A stretch of 64,000 nt of DNA from Bacteroidales bacterium (GTDB taxonomy: Bacteria; Bacteroidota; Bacteroidia; Bacteroidales; UBA932): positions 1-64,000 of the forward strand of contig JAFQFD010000013.1 of the NCBI GenBank assembly GCA_017415715.1. The letters are read 5' to 3'. The first letter of the stretch is position 1. Each line of letters starts with the position of its first letter. The notes beneath the pieces are model-generated. The model was given only the letters and a program-made list of their open reading frames with translations. It made no database searches and was not told the origin of the DNA. The position numbers were made by a program, and so were the translations under genes. Of this stretch, positions 50,526-59,679 are shown piece after piece.

Positions 50526-51971
50526 TCAACCGGCGAAGAGTTCATCCTTGAAGTTCACCAGGTAGACCTTCTCCGTGGCGCGGGTCATGGCCGTATATAG
50601 CCATTTGAGGTCATCCGCTGTCAGCTCTTCCTGCCAGAAAGGATTGTCAATGAACACGCACCTCCACTGTCCTCCCTGAGACTTATGACAGGTGATGGCA
50701 TTGGCATACTTGAGCTGAAGCGCATTGTAATATTTGTCCTCACGGACTGCCTCGTAACGTTTCTTCTTCGTGGTTATATGCGAGTAGTCCTCGTTCACAC
50801 CCTGATAGAGCATGTTTGACTGCTCATAGGTCAGAGATGCGCTCTCTGACTCCAGTGTATCCAGAATCACCTTCGCAGTTATCTCCTGGTCATCATAGTC
50901 AGGGAAGGATATCCTCGCCTCGGCGAAGTGCAGGCCATATCTTTCCTCGAAACGGGAGATCTTCTCAAGCTTGGCTATGTCACCGTTCGCGATATAATCC
51001 ATACCCTCAACCCCGTCGAGGAACTGATAGCAGTTCTTCACTATCATCAGCTTGTCATCCCTGACAAGACGTTCCTCCTTGAACTGGACAGTGGAACGGA
51101 TGCCGAGGTTATATTTGATCGCTCTCTTGTTGGACCTGCAGAGGATGATGGTTTCATCCTCCCCATACTTGGCATAGGCATCGGATATCTTCTCGATAAG
51201 GTCTCCCCCGCCGATACGCTCCACATCCTCAAACTGCTCCACCTCGAGGCCTAGATCACACAGGTCCATTACGCCCGGGCCATATTCCAGCTCGGAAAGA
51301 AGCGTGCGTATCATGGTCGCATTATACAGGATGCCGGACTCGCTCTGCTGGCGGACGACTGTCCTGAGCTCCGCGAAGACGGTGCCGCCCATCATAGCCA
51401 TGTAATCATGCAGCAGCGCCGGACTGGCATCCAGGCCCACCGGAGGCAGCTGAGCCGAGTCACCTATAAGAATGACCTTGCATTCCGCTCCGGAACGGAC
51501 GAAGGCAATCAGATCGTCGAGCAGATTGCCCGATCCGAAACTCGTCGTTGATTGCTGCTGACCTGATTCTATTCCTATCAGAGAAACCTCATCCACGACA
51601 AAGAGAGTCTCCTTGTCCTTGTTTGGTGCCAGAGAGAACTGACCGAATCCGTCTCCACCGACAGATTTCTGCCTGTAGATATGCTTATGGATTGTATATG
51701 CCGGCTGGCCTGCATAAGACGAAAGGACCTTGGCGGCGCGGCCTGTAGGAGCGAGCAGCACGCATTTGGTCTGGAATTCCTTCAGGACAGATATGACTGA
51801 CGATATCGCTGTGGTCTTACCTGTGCCGGCATAGCCGTTCACGACAAGGATGTCGTCATCATCGGTACTGACAAAATCAGCCACCTTCCGGAGAAGGGCA
51901 TCCTGGCATGAAGTCGGCTCGTGCTGAAGCCGGCCTGTGAATGCCGAATACAGGAAATCACTTCTTCCCAT
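50526..51971 (-). CDS. RecD-like SF1 DNA helicase
   Basis: The 481-residue ATPase has Walker A NGYAGTGKTT (45-54), APTGRAAKVLSSYAG, VVDEVSLIGIE (motif II), IGDSAQLPPVG (motif III) and the UvrD-type C-terminal CHKSQGGQWRCVFID. It is the second helicase of this superfamily in the window. Its ATG overlaps the trkH stop by one base (TGATG), so the two are coupled although functionally unrelated. Confidence 0.88.
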   Translation of the reverse strand: MGRSDFLYSAFTGRLQHEPTSCQDALLRKVADFVSTDDDDILVVNGYAGTGKTTAISSVISVLKEFQTKCVLLAPTGRAAKVLSSYAGQPAYTIHKHIYRQKSVGGDGFGQFSLAPNKDKETLFVVDEVSLIGIESGQQQSTTSFGSGNLLDDLIAFVRSGAECKVILIGDSAQLPPVGLDASPALLHDYMAMMGGTVFAELRTVVRQQSESGILYNATMIRTLLSELEYGPGVMDLCDLGLEVEQFEDVERIGGGDLIEKISDAYAKYGEDETIILCRSNKRAIKYNLGIRSTVQFKEERLVRDDKLMIVKNCYQFLDGVEGMDYIANGDIAKLEKISRFEERYGLHFAEARISFPDYDDQEITAKVILDTLESESASLTYEQSNMLYQGVNEDYSHITTKKKRYEAVREDKYYNALQLKYANAITCHKSQGGQWRCVFIDNPFWQEELTADDLKWLYTAMTRATEKVYLVNFKDELFAG

Positions 51972-53422
51972 CAGCTGTTCCTCCTGAACATCATTGATAC
52001 GACAATCAGCACAGGATAGATTTCGACACGGCCGAGGAACATATCGAATGCATAAATGAGCTTAGCCATAGATGACTGAGCCGCATAACAGTCCATGCTG
52101 CCCAGCTCGCCGAGTCCGGGTCCGACCGAACCGATGGAAGCGATCACGCCTGAAACCGCATCTGCAGCGCTCTCGCCGCAGAGCATGACGAGGAATATGG
52201 ACAGAATTACAAGGAACACATAAGTCACGATATACATCAGGACTGACATCACCGAACTGTCCGAAAGGTGCTGACCGCTCATACGCACATGGCTCACCTC
52301 TGACGGGTGCAGCCTGTGCTTGAGCTCATGTCCCACAGCCTTGAAGGTTATCAGGATCCTGTCGATCTTGATACCACCTGTAGTCGAGCCAGAACATCCG
52401 CACTGGAACGAAACGAAGACCAGCACGAGGCATGCAAGCCAAGGCCACATCGAATTGTCGCATATGGCAAAGCCTGCGGTCGACATATAACTGATCACGG
52501 TAAAGAAGGAATCCATCGCCGCCTCTTTCCAGTCCTGATAGCCTCCACGTGTCATCAGAGAGAACATCACTATGACTGAGCATACTATGATGGAGCCGAT
52601 GTAATACTTCACAACGGTGTTGTTCATCGGCTTGAGAGACCTTGTCGCAAATGCAGCGTATATGAGTCCGAAGTGCATCGCACACACGGTCATGAAGAAC
52701 ATGAATATCACATTGATGACATCCGAGTCGAATGCTCCCACAGACGCATTCCTTGTACTGAAGCCACCTGTGGCTGCCAGGCTGAAGGCATGGTTGATGG
52801 CATCGAAGAACGGCATGCCGGCCGCCCACAGGGCAAGGCATGAGGTCACGGTGAAACCGAGATATACACTGGCTATGATCGTCACTGTCTTGCTGGACTT
52901 GTATCTGTATCCCTCCTTGGAAAGCGACGACATCTCCATGGTAGTCAGTTTGTGACGGTATGGACTGGCTCCCGGAAGGACAAGAAGCAGGAAGACCACG
53001 ACTCCCAGACCTCCGATATAATGCGTCGAAGACCTCCAGAAGAGGAGGCTCTTCGGCAGAGCCTCGATGTCAGTCAGGATTGTAGATCCCGTCGCAGTAT
53101 ATCCGGAAACGCTTTCAAACCAAGCATTTACAAGTGTAAACTCCCCTCCCCAAAGCACATACGGAAGCATTCCGAATATGAATGAAAGTATCCATGAGAG
53201 GACTATGGTGAGGAAACCGTCCTTCAGGGTCATTGCTGACGCCTTCTTCACGAAGATGAAAGGGAACGCGCCGACAAGGAGAGTTATGACGAAACTGATG
53301 AGCAATGGCGTGAATGCCGAGTCCATGCCGTATATTATGGATACGGCAAGGGACAGGAACATGAACAGCGCGCTGACGAGCAGGGCCAGTCCCACGTTTC
53401 GTGATATTGACTTGATGTTCAT
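51971..53422 (-). CDS. trkH: TrkH-family potassium uptake protein
   Basis: The 483-residue membrane protein has the repeated M1-P-M2 plan with selectivity-filter-like loops (VSGYTATGSTI, SLAATGGFSTRN, YMSTAGFAI, IGSVGPGLGE). It is the K+-translocating subunit of a Trk system. A TrkA partner is not in the window. Three bases upstream is a membrane sensor-like gene, and downstream the helicase gene overlaps it by one base. Confidence 0.9.
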   Translation of the reverse strand: MNIKSISRNVGLALLVSALFMFLSLAVSIIYGMDSAFTPLLISFVITLLVGAFPFIFVKKASAMTLKDGFLTIVLSWILSFIFGMLPYVLWGGEFTLVNAWFESVSGYTATGSTILTDIEALPKSLLFWRSSTHYIGGLGVVVFLLLVLPGASPYRHKLTTMEMSSLSKEGYRYKSSKTVTIIASVYLGFTVTSCLALWAAGMPFFDAINHAFSLAATGGFSTRNASVGAFDSDVINVIFMFFMTVCAMHFGLIYAAFATRSLKPMNNTVVKYYIGSIIVCSVIVMFSLMTRGGYQDWKEAAMDSFFTVISYMSTAGFAICDNSMWPWLACLVLVFVSFQCGCSGSTTGGIKIDRILITFKAVGHELKHRLHPSEVSHVRMSGQHLSDSSVMSVLMYIVTYVFLVILSIFLVMLCGESAADAVSGVIASIGSVGPGLGELGSMDCYAAQSSMAKLIYAFDMFLGRVEIYPVLIVVSMMFRRNS

Positions 53423-53425
53423 ACG

Positions 53426-54205
53426 TTATTGCCTGTCTTTCAGCGCCTTGACCCTCTTCTTTAGTTCCTGGTTCTCCTCCATCAGATCTGTTATGCCTGC
53501 ATTGATGTTCGCAAGCTGGTCATCTCCTTCGAACGTATATGTGTACCGGCGTCCCGATGCCTTGTATGCATCCAGGCCGTCAGACATTCTATATAAAGGA
53601 TTGACATAGTTGGCAATGATGAAATACATGAGCAGGAAGATCAGAAGCAGACCGGCGCCCACTGACACCACTCCAGGGATGATGCTCCTGTAGAATCCCG
53701 CGTCGAAATTGGCTGAATTCGCTATCAGGTCTTCGTGAATGGCCTCATTCAGAGTGTTGATGTCATCACGGAAGCTTGTGTATCGAGGCTGAAGAGTGCC
53801 GAAGAACCACTCTCCCGTATTGACACTGTCTGCCAGAAAGACCTCGTCAAACTTCATGGATGTCCTCATGTATGCATCGAAAGACACGACTACCGAATCA
53901 ACCATAGGAAGAGCCTTCGGCGACTTGATAGAAGCCTTGAGCGAATCCGCCTGGGCATTGAAGTCGTCAAGGTCGAAGTCCGGCATAAGGGATATGTCGT
54001 TGGTCACCACGACGGCAAGCATCTGCAGGTCATATTCCTGCGTGATGTCAGCCAGCTTCTGAGACAGTCCGACGCTCTTTATGTTTGATGCGATGAGCTC
54101 TGATACATAGTCGCTCATCCTGCGGTATTCCAATATTGAAATCACTCCGGACAGCAGCAGGACTACAGCTATCGATCCGAGTGCTCTGACAAGTTTCTTC
54201 CTCAT
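53426..54205 (-). CDS. Two-helix membrane protein with periplasmic domain and coiled-coil tail
   Basis: About 259 residues from ATG 54205 (MRKKLVRALGSIAVVLLLSG). The longer frame from 54340 would run through the promoter and into the divergent fucosidase gene. It has one membrane helix at each side of a periplasmic region of about 160 residues, a HAMP-like segment (NYVNPLYRMSDGLDAYKASG) and a C-terminal coiled coil (MEENQELKKRVKALKDRQ). The layout is that of a chemoreceptor or sensor histidine kinase cut before the output domain. It is 3 bases from trkH, so it may sense osmotic or ionic state for that transporter (inference). Confidence 0.65.
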   Translation of the reverse strand: MRKKLVRALGSIAVVLLLSGVISILEYRRMSDYVSELIASNIKSVGLSQKLADITQEYDLQMLAVVVTNDISLMPDFDLDDFNAQADSLKASIKSPKALPMVDSVVVSFDAYMRTSMKFDEVFLADSVNTGEWFFGTLQPRYTSFRDDINTLNEAIHEDLIANSANFDAGFYRSIIPGVVSVGAGLLLIFLLMYFIIANYVNPLYRMSDGLDAYKASGRRYTYTFEGDDQLANINAGITDLMEENQELKKRVKALKDRQ

Positions 54206-54225
54206 AGTCAAATAATTTTCCTCAA

Positions 54226-54257
54226 CTTGCAAATATAGCAATATTTCAATAACTTTG
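54226..54257 (+). promoter_or_regulatory. Promoter of the GH95 gene
   Basis: CTTG (54226-54229), 20-bp spacer and TAACTTTG (54250-54257), 17 bases before the ATG. Confidence 0.65.
54230..54237 (-). promoter_or_regulatory. -7 element of the sensor-like/trkH operon
   Basis: TATATTTG (54237 to 54230, minus), 24 bases before ATG 54205. It lies within the spacer of the divergent GH95 promoter. Confidence 0.65.
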
Positions 54258-54274
54258 GGAAAATCACAAAGCAT

Positions 54275-56641
54275 ATGCGACACCCTTTCAAAGCATTTCT
54301 CATTGCATCTGCAGCCATCCTCGCAGGATGCTCCGGACACACAGAACGCAATCCAGAAAAGACATTATGGTATGACTCCCCTGCTCAGGCATGGGAAGAG
54401 ACACTTCCTGTGGGAAACGGAAGGATGGGAATGATGCCATACGGGCAAGTGGACAGAGAGAAGGTGATCCTGAACGAAATCTCGCTCTGGAGCGGTTCCG
54501 AGGCTGATTATGCCAATCCGGACGCAGCGGAAAGCCTGCCCGTGATAAGGGAGCTGCTCAAGCAGGGAAAGAATGCGGAGGCGCAGGAGGTCATGTATGA
54601 GCGCTTCGTGCCGCGCAAGCCGACCGGAGGCGGAACATACGGAAGCTACGAAGTGCTGGGACAGCTGGTCGTGGATTTTGCATATGACACAGAAGCCGAT
54701 GTGGAAGGATACACGAGGGGGCTGGACCTTGAGACAGCAACAGCATGGACGGAATTCACCCGTGGCGGCACGAGATATTCAAGGCAGTGCTATGTATCAC
54801 GTCCTGACGATGTCATGGTCATGGAAATAGAGGCTGAAGGTCCGGCGAAGCTCGATTTCACAGCCAGTCTCGACAGAGCGGGCAGATGCACGCTAGAGGC
54901 GACAGAAGACGGTCTGCTGAAGATGTATGGAACGCTTGACAGCGGAGCGGAAGGGGTCGAGGGCATGAAATACGCAGCATATGCCAAGGTCATTACCGAT
55001 GGCGGCAAGACGACGATGCTTGAGGACTCCCTCGCCATTGCGGTGAAGGATGCCGACAAGGCATTGATCATAATCAGCGCGGCGACAGATTACTTCGAAG
55101 GAGACGGATATGACGCAAAGGCTCATGAACTTCTGCTGGCAGCCGACAGACCTCAGAAGATGCACTCGAAAGCCGTCAAGGCACATAGAGAACTGTTCGA
55201 CAGGGCAAGCGTGAGCATCGCATCTTGCTCCGGCAGCGAAAGCCTGCCGACTGACGACAGGCTTCATGCCTACGCAGAAGGCGCAGCTGACAATGCCCTT
55301 GCATCACTGTACTATAATTTCGGACGCTATCTGCTGATCTGCAGCACACGCGAAGGCAGCCTGCCACCGAACCTCCAGGGTCTGTGGGCAAACACATTCT
55401 GGACACCATGGAACGGAGACTACCACACCAACATCAATGTCCAGATGAACCACTGGATCGCAGAGCAAGGCAATCTGAGCGAACTCCACATGCCACTGAC
55501 AGAGCTGGTGCTCAAGCTCATCCCGAGCGGAGAAAAGACAGCGAAGGACTTCTACGGTCCCGACGCGGAAGGATGGGTCCAGCACATGATGACAAACGTA
55601 TGGAACTATACGGCTCCGGGCGAGCACCCGTCATGGGGTGCGACCAACACCGGCGGCGCATGGCTCTGCGCGCATCTTTGGGAGCATTATGCATATACAG
55701 GAGACATGGAATATCTTGAAAGAGTATACCCTGCGCTCGAAGGAGCGTCTAAGTTCTTCCTTTCGACAATGATGGAAGAGCCTTCCAACGGATACCTTGT
55801 CACGGGTCCGACATCATCTCCAGAGAATGAGTTCATATGCGACGGAAAGAAGGTCAGCATCTGCATGGGGCCGACAATGGACAACCAGCTTGTAAGAGAG
55901 TTGTTTACCAATACTATTGAGGCTGCAAAGATTCTTGCAACATCAGGCAGGCAGGTCGACAGCAGCGTCGCCGAGAGGCTCTCCGAAGCTCTCGGCCGGC
56001 TTGCTCCACATCAGATAAGCGACGACGGATACCTGATGGAATGGCTCGAAGACTATCAGGAAGCTGACATACACCACAGGCATGTCTCACATCTGTACGG
56101 ACTTCATCCGGGCAATCAGATCTCCCCTGTCAAGACACCGGAGCTTGCAGAAGCATGCAGGGTGACACTCAACAGGCGCGGCGACGAGGCGACAGGCTGG
56201 AGCCGTGCATGGAAGCAGAACTTCTGGGCCCGTCTCGGTGACGGCGACCGCGCCCTGAAGCTGCTCCGCAGCCTCCTGCAGCCGACCCCGACCGGCCCGG
56301 CCCATCACAGCGGCACCTACCCTAACCTCTTCTGCTCACATCCTCCGTTCCAGATAGACGGAAACTTCGGAGGAGCAGCCGGCATAGGCGAAATGCTCCT
56401 GCAGAGCCATGAAGGCTTCATAAACGTACTCCCGGCATTGCCGGCTGAATGGAAAGACGGTACCCTCAAAGGCTTCAAAGTCCGCGGAGGTGCAACAGTC
56501 GACCTGACATGGAAAGACGGCAGACCGGTTGAAATGACCATAACAGGAGGCTGGCAGGACACCGTCACAATAGTCTATAAAGACAAGGTAACGACACTCA
56601 ATCTTGAAAAAGGAAAGACCCGGACAATCCGGGCCTTCTGA
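54275..56641 (+). CDS. Glycoside hydrolase family 95 (alpha-L-fucosidase type) lipoprotein
   Basis: The 788-residue lipoprotein (lipobox LAGC, about residues 16-19) starts with the family motif WYDSPAQAWEETLPVGNGRM. The (alpha/alpha)6 barrel carries NINVQMNHW (near 386-394), TSSPENEF with the acid Glu (near 517) and FQIDGNFGGAAG with the Asp (near 695), matching the Asn/Glu/Asp set of bifidobacterial AfcA. It would remove alpha-1,2-linked fucose, or galactose in some members, from host or plant glycans. No SusC/D pair is adjacent. Confidence 0.92.
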   Translation: MRHPFKAFLIASAAILAGCSGHTERNPEKTLWYDSPAQAWEETLPVGNGRMGMMPYGQVDREKVILNEISLWSGSEADYANPDAAESLPVIRELLKQGKNAEAQEVMYERFVPRKPTGGGTYGSYEVLGQLVVDFAYDTEADVEGYTRGLDLETATAWTEFTRGGTRYSRQCYVSRPDDVMVMEIEAEGPAKLDFTASLDRAGRCTLEATEDGLLKMYGTLDSGAEGVEGMKYAAYAKVITDGGKTTMLEDSLAIAVKDADKALIIISAATDYFEGDGYDAKAHELLLAADRPQKMHSKAVKAHRELFDRASVSIASCSGSESLPTDDRLHAYAEGAADNALASLYYNFGRYLLICSTREGSLPPNLQGLWANTFWTPWNGDYHTNINVQMNHWIAEQGNLSELHMPLTELVLKLIPSGEKTAKDFYGPDAEGWVQHMMTNVWNYTAPGEHPSWGATNTGGAWLCAHLWEHYAYTGDMEYLERVYPALEGASKFFLSTMMEEPSNGYLVTGPTSSPENEFICDGKKVSICMGPTMDNQLVRELFTNTIEAAKILATSGRQVDSSVAERLSEALGRLAPHQISDDGYLMEWLEDYQEADIHHRHVSHLYGLHPGNQISPVKTPELAEACRVTLNRRGDEATGWSRAWKQNFWARLGDGDRALKLLRSLLQPTPTGPAHHSGTYPNLFCSHPPFQIDGNFGGAAGIGEMLLQSHEGFINVLPALPAEWKDGTLKGFKVRGGATVDLTWKDGRPVEMTITGGWQDTVTIVYKDKVTTLNLEKGKTRTIRAF

Positions 56642-56646
56642 CAAAC

Positions 56647-57939
56647 TTATTTCTTAAGTAACGCATCCATAAGCTTGACTCTGTGGTCGAAGAAGTCATT
56701 GACATAGGTGACTTCTTCTTCCCATGTGTCGAAGCGGACAAGACCGACACTTACATGCCAGTACAGAGTGTTCCATCTTGTGAAATTCCTGACTTGAGCT
56801 TCGCTGATATTCTCTGCCACAGCGGCCATCTTTGCCCTGAAGACAGGCAGCATCGGTTGGAAGTCTTCCCATTCCTTGCGGACCGCATTGACGAAATATT
56901 CGTCCTCAAAGAGACGGCCGAAGTATTTCCACTTGGTCCATATCTGCTGATCCCTGTCCGGTTCTGCCGGCAAAGCCGCCCAACCGGCTGTTTCATCTTC
57001 CCTGTATGCCAGACCCATGCTCCATTCCGCATCCCACACCGGCGCGATCTGCAGCTTCGCTTCACGTGACGGAAGAACATAATACATATTAGGCTCCAGA
57101 TTGCCTGTCAGTTCCTGGACCAGGAACCATTTCGCAAACGTCTCTACATCAATATATTTCCTATATCCAACATCAGGTTCCTTGAAATTGTCTCCATATA
57201 GCGCGGCTTCAAAGTCATTCATGAATCCAGTTATGAACTTGAAGCTGTCATCCCCAGCCGCAATCTCTCCGTCCTCCGGATCAGGATATTTGAATGTATA
57301 CCAATATTGACGATGGTCTGTCATGAAATTCAACGGCTCTTCCCAGAAGTAGTTGTCGTTCTCAAACAGAAATCCGTCATCCTCTACATCCACACGATGA
57401 CTCTTCTTCTCTACCTGATCTGTCAAGACATACATTCCCATGTACTTTCCGTTCATATGGAGCTGCACATGACGGTAACGGATCGGATATGGAAGGCCCA
57501 CAGCCTGAGCCAATTCGCACATATATGCTGTCCTCATCAGCGACTTATCGCAGTATTCCGCCAACAAGACCCAATCTTTATTTGCCGGAAAGCCCACAAT
57601 ACTCTGCTTCTCATCGAACTTGATCTTATATGGCTTCTTGTCATATCCCCATGTAGCATTTCCCCTGCCCTTGATGCGGCCCTCAGCAGAAAGCACCACC
57701 TCATAGCCCTTCGTAACCATAAGGCTCATATTCAGATACTCGTCCTTGCTCTCTACGGTCTTTCCGTCCTCAACATCGATATAAATTTCGGGGACATACT
57801 GCGGAGCTGGCTCCAGTTCAGGAAGAACAGGCTCCGGAACAGGAGGTACGACATCCCCCTGACCGAGATCATCAGGAGAACATGAGGTCACAAATACAAA
57901 AGCCGCCAAGACGGACAAGAAAGCATGATGGATATTCAT
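56647..57939 (-). CDS. CotH-kinase-family lipoprotein
   Basis: About 430 residues from ATG 57939 (MNIHHAFLSVLAAFVFVTSC with lipobox). An upstream ATG at 57981 gives a poorer signal peptide. The CotH domain shows as GRIKGRGNATWGYDKKPYKI, FPANKDWVLLAEYCDKSLMR, RYRHVQLHMNGKYMGMYVLT and APVWDAEWSMG; CotH proteins are atypical kinases that phosphorylate surface proteins. A proline-rich linker follows the lipid anchor. A long structured 5' leader precedes the gene. Confidence 0.85.
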   Translation of the reverse strand: MNIHHAFLSVLAAFVFVTSCSPDDLGQGDVVPPVPEPVLPELEPAPQYVPEIYIDVEDGKTVESKDEYLNMSLMVTKGYEVVLSAEGRIKGRGNATWGYDKKPYKIKFDEKQSIVGFPANKDWVLLAEYCDKSLMRTAYMCELAQAVGLPYPIRYRHVQLHMNGKYMGMYVLTDQVEKKSHRVDVEDDGFLFENDNYFWEEPLNFMTDHRQYWYTFKYPDPEDGEIAAGDDSFKFITGFMNDFEAALYGDNFKEPDVGYRKYIDVETFAKWFLVQELTGNLEPNMYYVLPSREAKLQIAPVWDAEWSMGLAYREDETAGWAALPAEPDRDQQIWTKWKYFGRLFEDEYFVNAVRKEWEDFQPMLPVFRAKMAAVAENISEAQVRNFTRWNTLYWHVSVGLVRFDTWEEEVTYVNDFFDHRVKLMDALLKK

Positions 57940-57981
57940 AACATCAAGTTTCCCCGTTAAAAATTCGTATTTAAAATCCAT

Positions 57982-58089
57982 ATTGTCTTATTTATGAGCA
58001 GAGCTAGCTGACCTCAGCAGTGTCACACCCGCTCCGCTTACCGGAAAAGTCTGACCTGCAGGCGTCCGAATGATGGACGCTTCCTGTTA
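57982..58089 (-). promoter_or_regulatory. Structured 5' leader of the CotH gene
   Basis: Between the promoter and the gene lie about 108 GC-rich bases with several possible helices on the minus strand: GCGTCC/GGACGC (around 58055-58079), GCAG-GTCA/TGAC-A-CTGC enclosing a TCCG/CGGA hairpin, and GCTGA/TCAGC. This much pairing in an otherwise AT-rich gap suggests a regulatory RNA. I do not recognise a known riboswitch. Confidence 0.45.
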
Positions 58090-58120
58090 CAAATATATCA
58101 TAATTTGTAAACACCACAAG
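58090..58120 (-). promoter_or_regulatory. Promoter of the CotH gene
   Basis: TATATTTG (58097 to 58090, minus) with CTTG (58120 to 58117) 19 bp upstream. Confidence 0.65.
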
Positions 58121-58173
58121 AAACTATTTATTCTTTGCACCTTTTGCGAATAGCCGGTCAGTAATAACTAATA

Positions 58174-58202
58174 GGGTGTAACAACAAAAAGTTGCTACAC
58201 CC
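58174..58202. terminator. Hairpin between the DUF2795 remnant and the CotH gene
   Basis: GGGTGTAACAAC and GTTGCTACACCC pair over 12 positions with one mismatch around five A. On the minus strand the loop is T-rich. It may terminate transcription from the right. Confidence 0.55.
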
Positions 58203-58228
58203 AGATGCTTGATCGATTGAATATCTTT

Positions 58229-58255
58229 CTAGTATTCCTCTTCGTTGAAGAAATC
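58229..58255 (-). pseudogene. Remnant of a DUF2795-type gene
   Basis: On the minus strand the last codons read DFFNEEEY then stop, nearly the C-terminus of the intact DUF2795 gene at 59253 (DDFFWNEEEY). The preceding frame is broken by stops, with YGRK in another frame resembling YPSK. This suggests a decayed second copy, but only a few residues support it. The rest of 58256-58453 shows no gene. Confidence 0.4.
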
Positions 58256-58453
58256 TTACGCCCGTATTACTCATTGATAGCCACCAACATATATCTGGCA
58301 ATCCCGTCAGGGCAGTGTTCGGGCAGTCTGTGGCTCATTGAGCAGTGCCGAAATGCATTTTCCGCTGACCTGAAAATGCCTCAAAATCTACTACTCTTCT
58401 TCCTCGCGGAGGAGAATAATAATAATTCTTCTTTTTCTCCTGTCGGGTAATCG

Positions 58454-59059
58454 TTATTTCTTGCGTAATAAAAGCACTAAAGTGATAAGAAGTGCAAGAT
58501 AAACAGCAAGAGAGCCAATGGACGACAGAATATTATAATAAGGATAATATTGCGTAGGTACTTTGACTAGTATAACTCCCCAAAGTGAGAGTAAGACACT
58601 TGGAATGAATGGAGTGCATTTCACAAACACATTGACCTTTCTGTCAACAGGGCTTGCATTTATGAAGAGGAAAAGTCCCACTATGGCAATAATGTTTATC
58701 AGTAACACACCATATTCCAATCCTCCTGAAAGTATTTCTGGTGAGGTCTTTTTTAGGATATGTATCAAAGCTGAAGAGATAGGTTTCAGCATCATCAGCA
58801 ATAGTCCAACCTTGTATCTCTTATCAGTGTTGTACTCTTTAATCCTAAAAAACATTATCGGCACAAAGAGGAACAATACCCAGAACATCGCTTCAATAAT
58901 GTCACCATTCCTTAAGAGAAAGCGTTCCCAATAATATGAAGGATTATTTACACTATTGGCGATATTCCAAGCATCTTGAAGAACAGGTAGTGAATAATAA
59001 CACAGCAAGAGCACGGTAAATTGACGCTTTGGTTCAATGGTTTTTGTTTCTTGTGTCAT
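58454..59059 (-). CDS. Multi-pass membrane protein of unknown function
   Basis: About 201 residues from ATG 59059 (MTQETKTIEPKRQFTVLLLC). The track-length frame from 59131 adds a non-membrane tail without support. Six hydrophobic segments are visible (AMFWVLFLFVPIMFF, LLINIIAIVGLFLFI, IPSVLLSLWGVILVKV, LAVYLALLITLVLLL). I do not recognise the family. It is AT-rich relative to neighbours and lies between an intact and a decayed DUF2795 copy, so it may be a late insertion. Confidence 0.6.
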   Translation of the reverse strand: MTQETKTIEPKRQFTVLLLCYYSLPVLQDAWNIANSVNNPSYYWERFLLRNGDIIEAMFWVLFLFVPIMFFRIKEYNTDKRYKVGLLLMMLKPISSALIHILKKTSPEILSGGLEYGVLLINIIAIVGLFLFINASPVDRKVNVFVKCTPFIPSVLLSLWGVILVKVPTQYYPYYNILSSIGSLAVYLALLITLVLLLRKK

Positions 59060-59252
59060 AATATGATATGGCTTAGTTGTAATTAATTGTAAATGTATGC
59101 AAACAATCTCAAAATGCCAATAGAGAGACACAAAAGTGCCCCACCTTGGCTAACTGAATTAAGCAAGTATTTAGACAAAAAATGACCGACTGGACTGTCC
59201 AATCGGTCATTGTAAATCATTGGTATTTAGGCTTATAACCTTTTTCAACCTA

Positions 59253-59474
59253 CTAATACTCCTCCTCGTTCCAGAAGAAGTCGTCCTTTGACGGATAGTC
59301 CGGCCAGATGTCTTCGATGCTTTCGTAGATTTCGCCGTCATCCTCAAGCTCTTCAAGGTTTTCCACTACTTCGAGAGGTGCTCCCGAGCGTGTTGCGTAG
59401 TCGATGAGCTCCTCCTTTGTTGCAGGCCATGGAGCGTCCTCGAGTCTGTATGCAAGTTCAAGTGTCCAATACAT
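59253..59474 (-). CDS. DUF2795 small acidic protein
   Basis: The 73-residue protein MYWTLELAYRLEDAPWPATK, then EELIDYATRSGAPLEVVENL, ends in a strongly acidic tail (KDDFFWNEEEY). It fits the DUF2795 family widely kept in Bacteroidota; the function is unknown. A -7 element TATATTTG lies on the minus strand at 59545 to 59538. Confidence 0.85.
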   Translation of the reverse strand: MYWTLELAYRLEDAPWPATKEELIDYATRSGAPLEVVENLEELEDDGEIYESIEDIWPDYPSKDDFFWNEEEY

Positions 59475-59537
59475 AGTTATATAGATTTAATTTATTAATA
59501 ATCAGCGTTTTCAGTTCAGCGCCCTATTAAGGGGGCG

Positions 59538-59545
59538 CAAATATA
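59538..59545 (-). promoter_or_regulatory. -7 element of the DUF2795 gene
   Basis: TATATTTG on the minus strand, 63 bases before the ATG. An opposing TATTTTTG at 59579-59586 may serve folE. Confidence 0.5.
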
Positions 59546-59578
59546 GACAAAAAAACTTAATGATGATGTTCTTTTTGT

Positions 59579-59586
59579 TATTTTTG
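59579..59586 (+). promoter_or_regulatory. -7 element of folE
   Basis: TATTTTTG matches TAnnTTTG, 93 bases before the folE ATG, which leaves an AT-rich untranslated leader without evident strong structure. Confidence 0.45.
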
Positions 59587-59679
59587 CACAAAATTTATAC
59601 AAATTTCATGATGGTGCCATGGAACAAGTACCATACCACCATGTAAGAATGCATCTTTTTGACATAAAAACCATATAAA

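Noticed and set aside
57982..58089. TPP or cobalamin riboswitch, or SRP RNA, upstream of the CotH gene
   Set aside because: The region is structured and has a few similar short motifs, but the conserved core sequences of these RNAs are missing.
58205..58450. 81-residue plus-strand frame with an Asn run
   Set aside because: No promoter or family resemblance. The minus strand here carries a DUF2795-like tail and a hairpin, which explain the sequence better.
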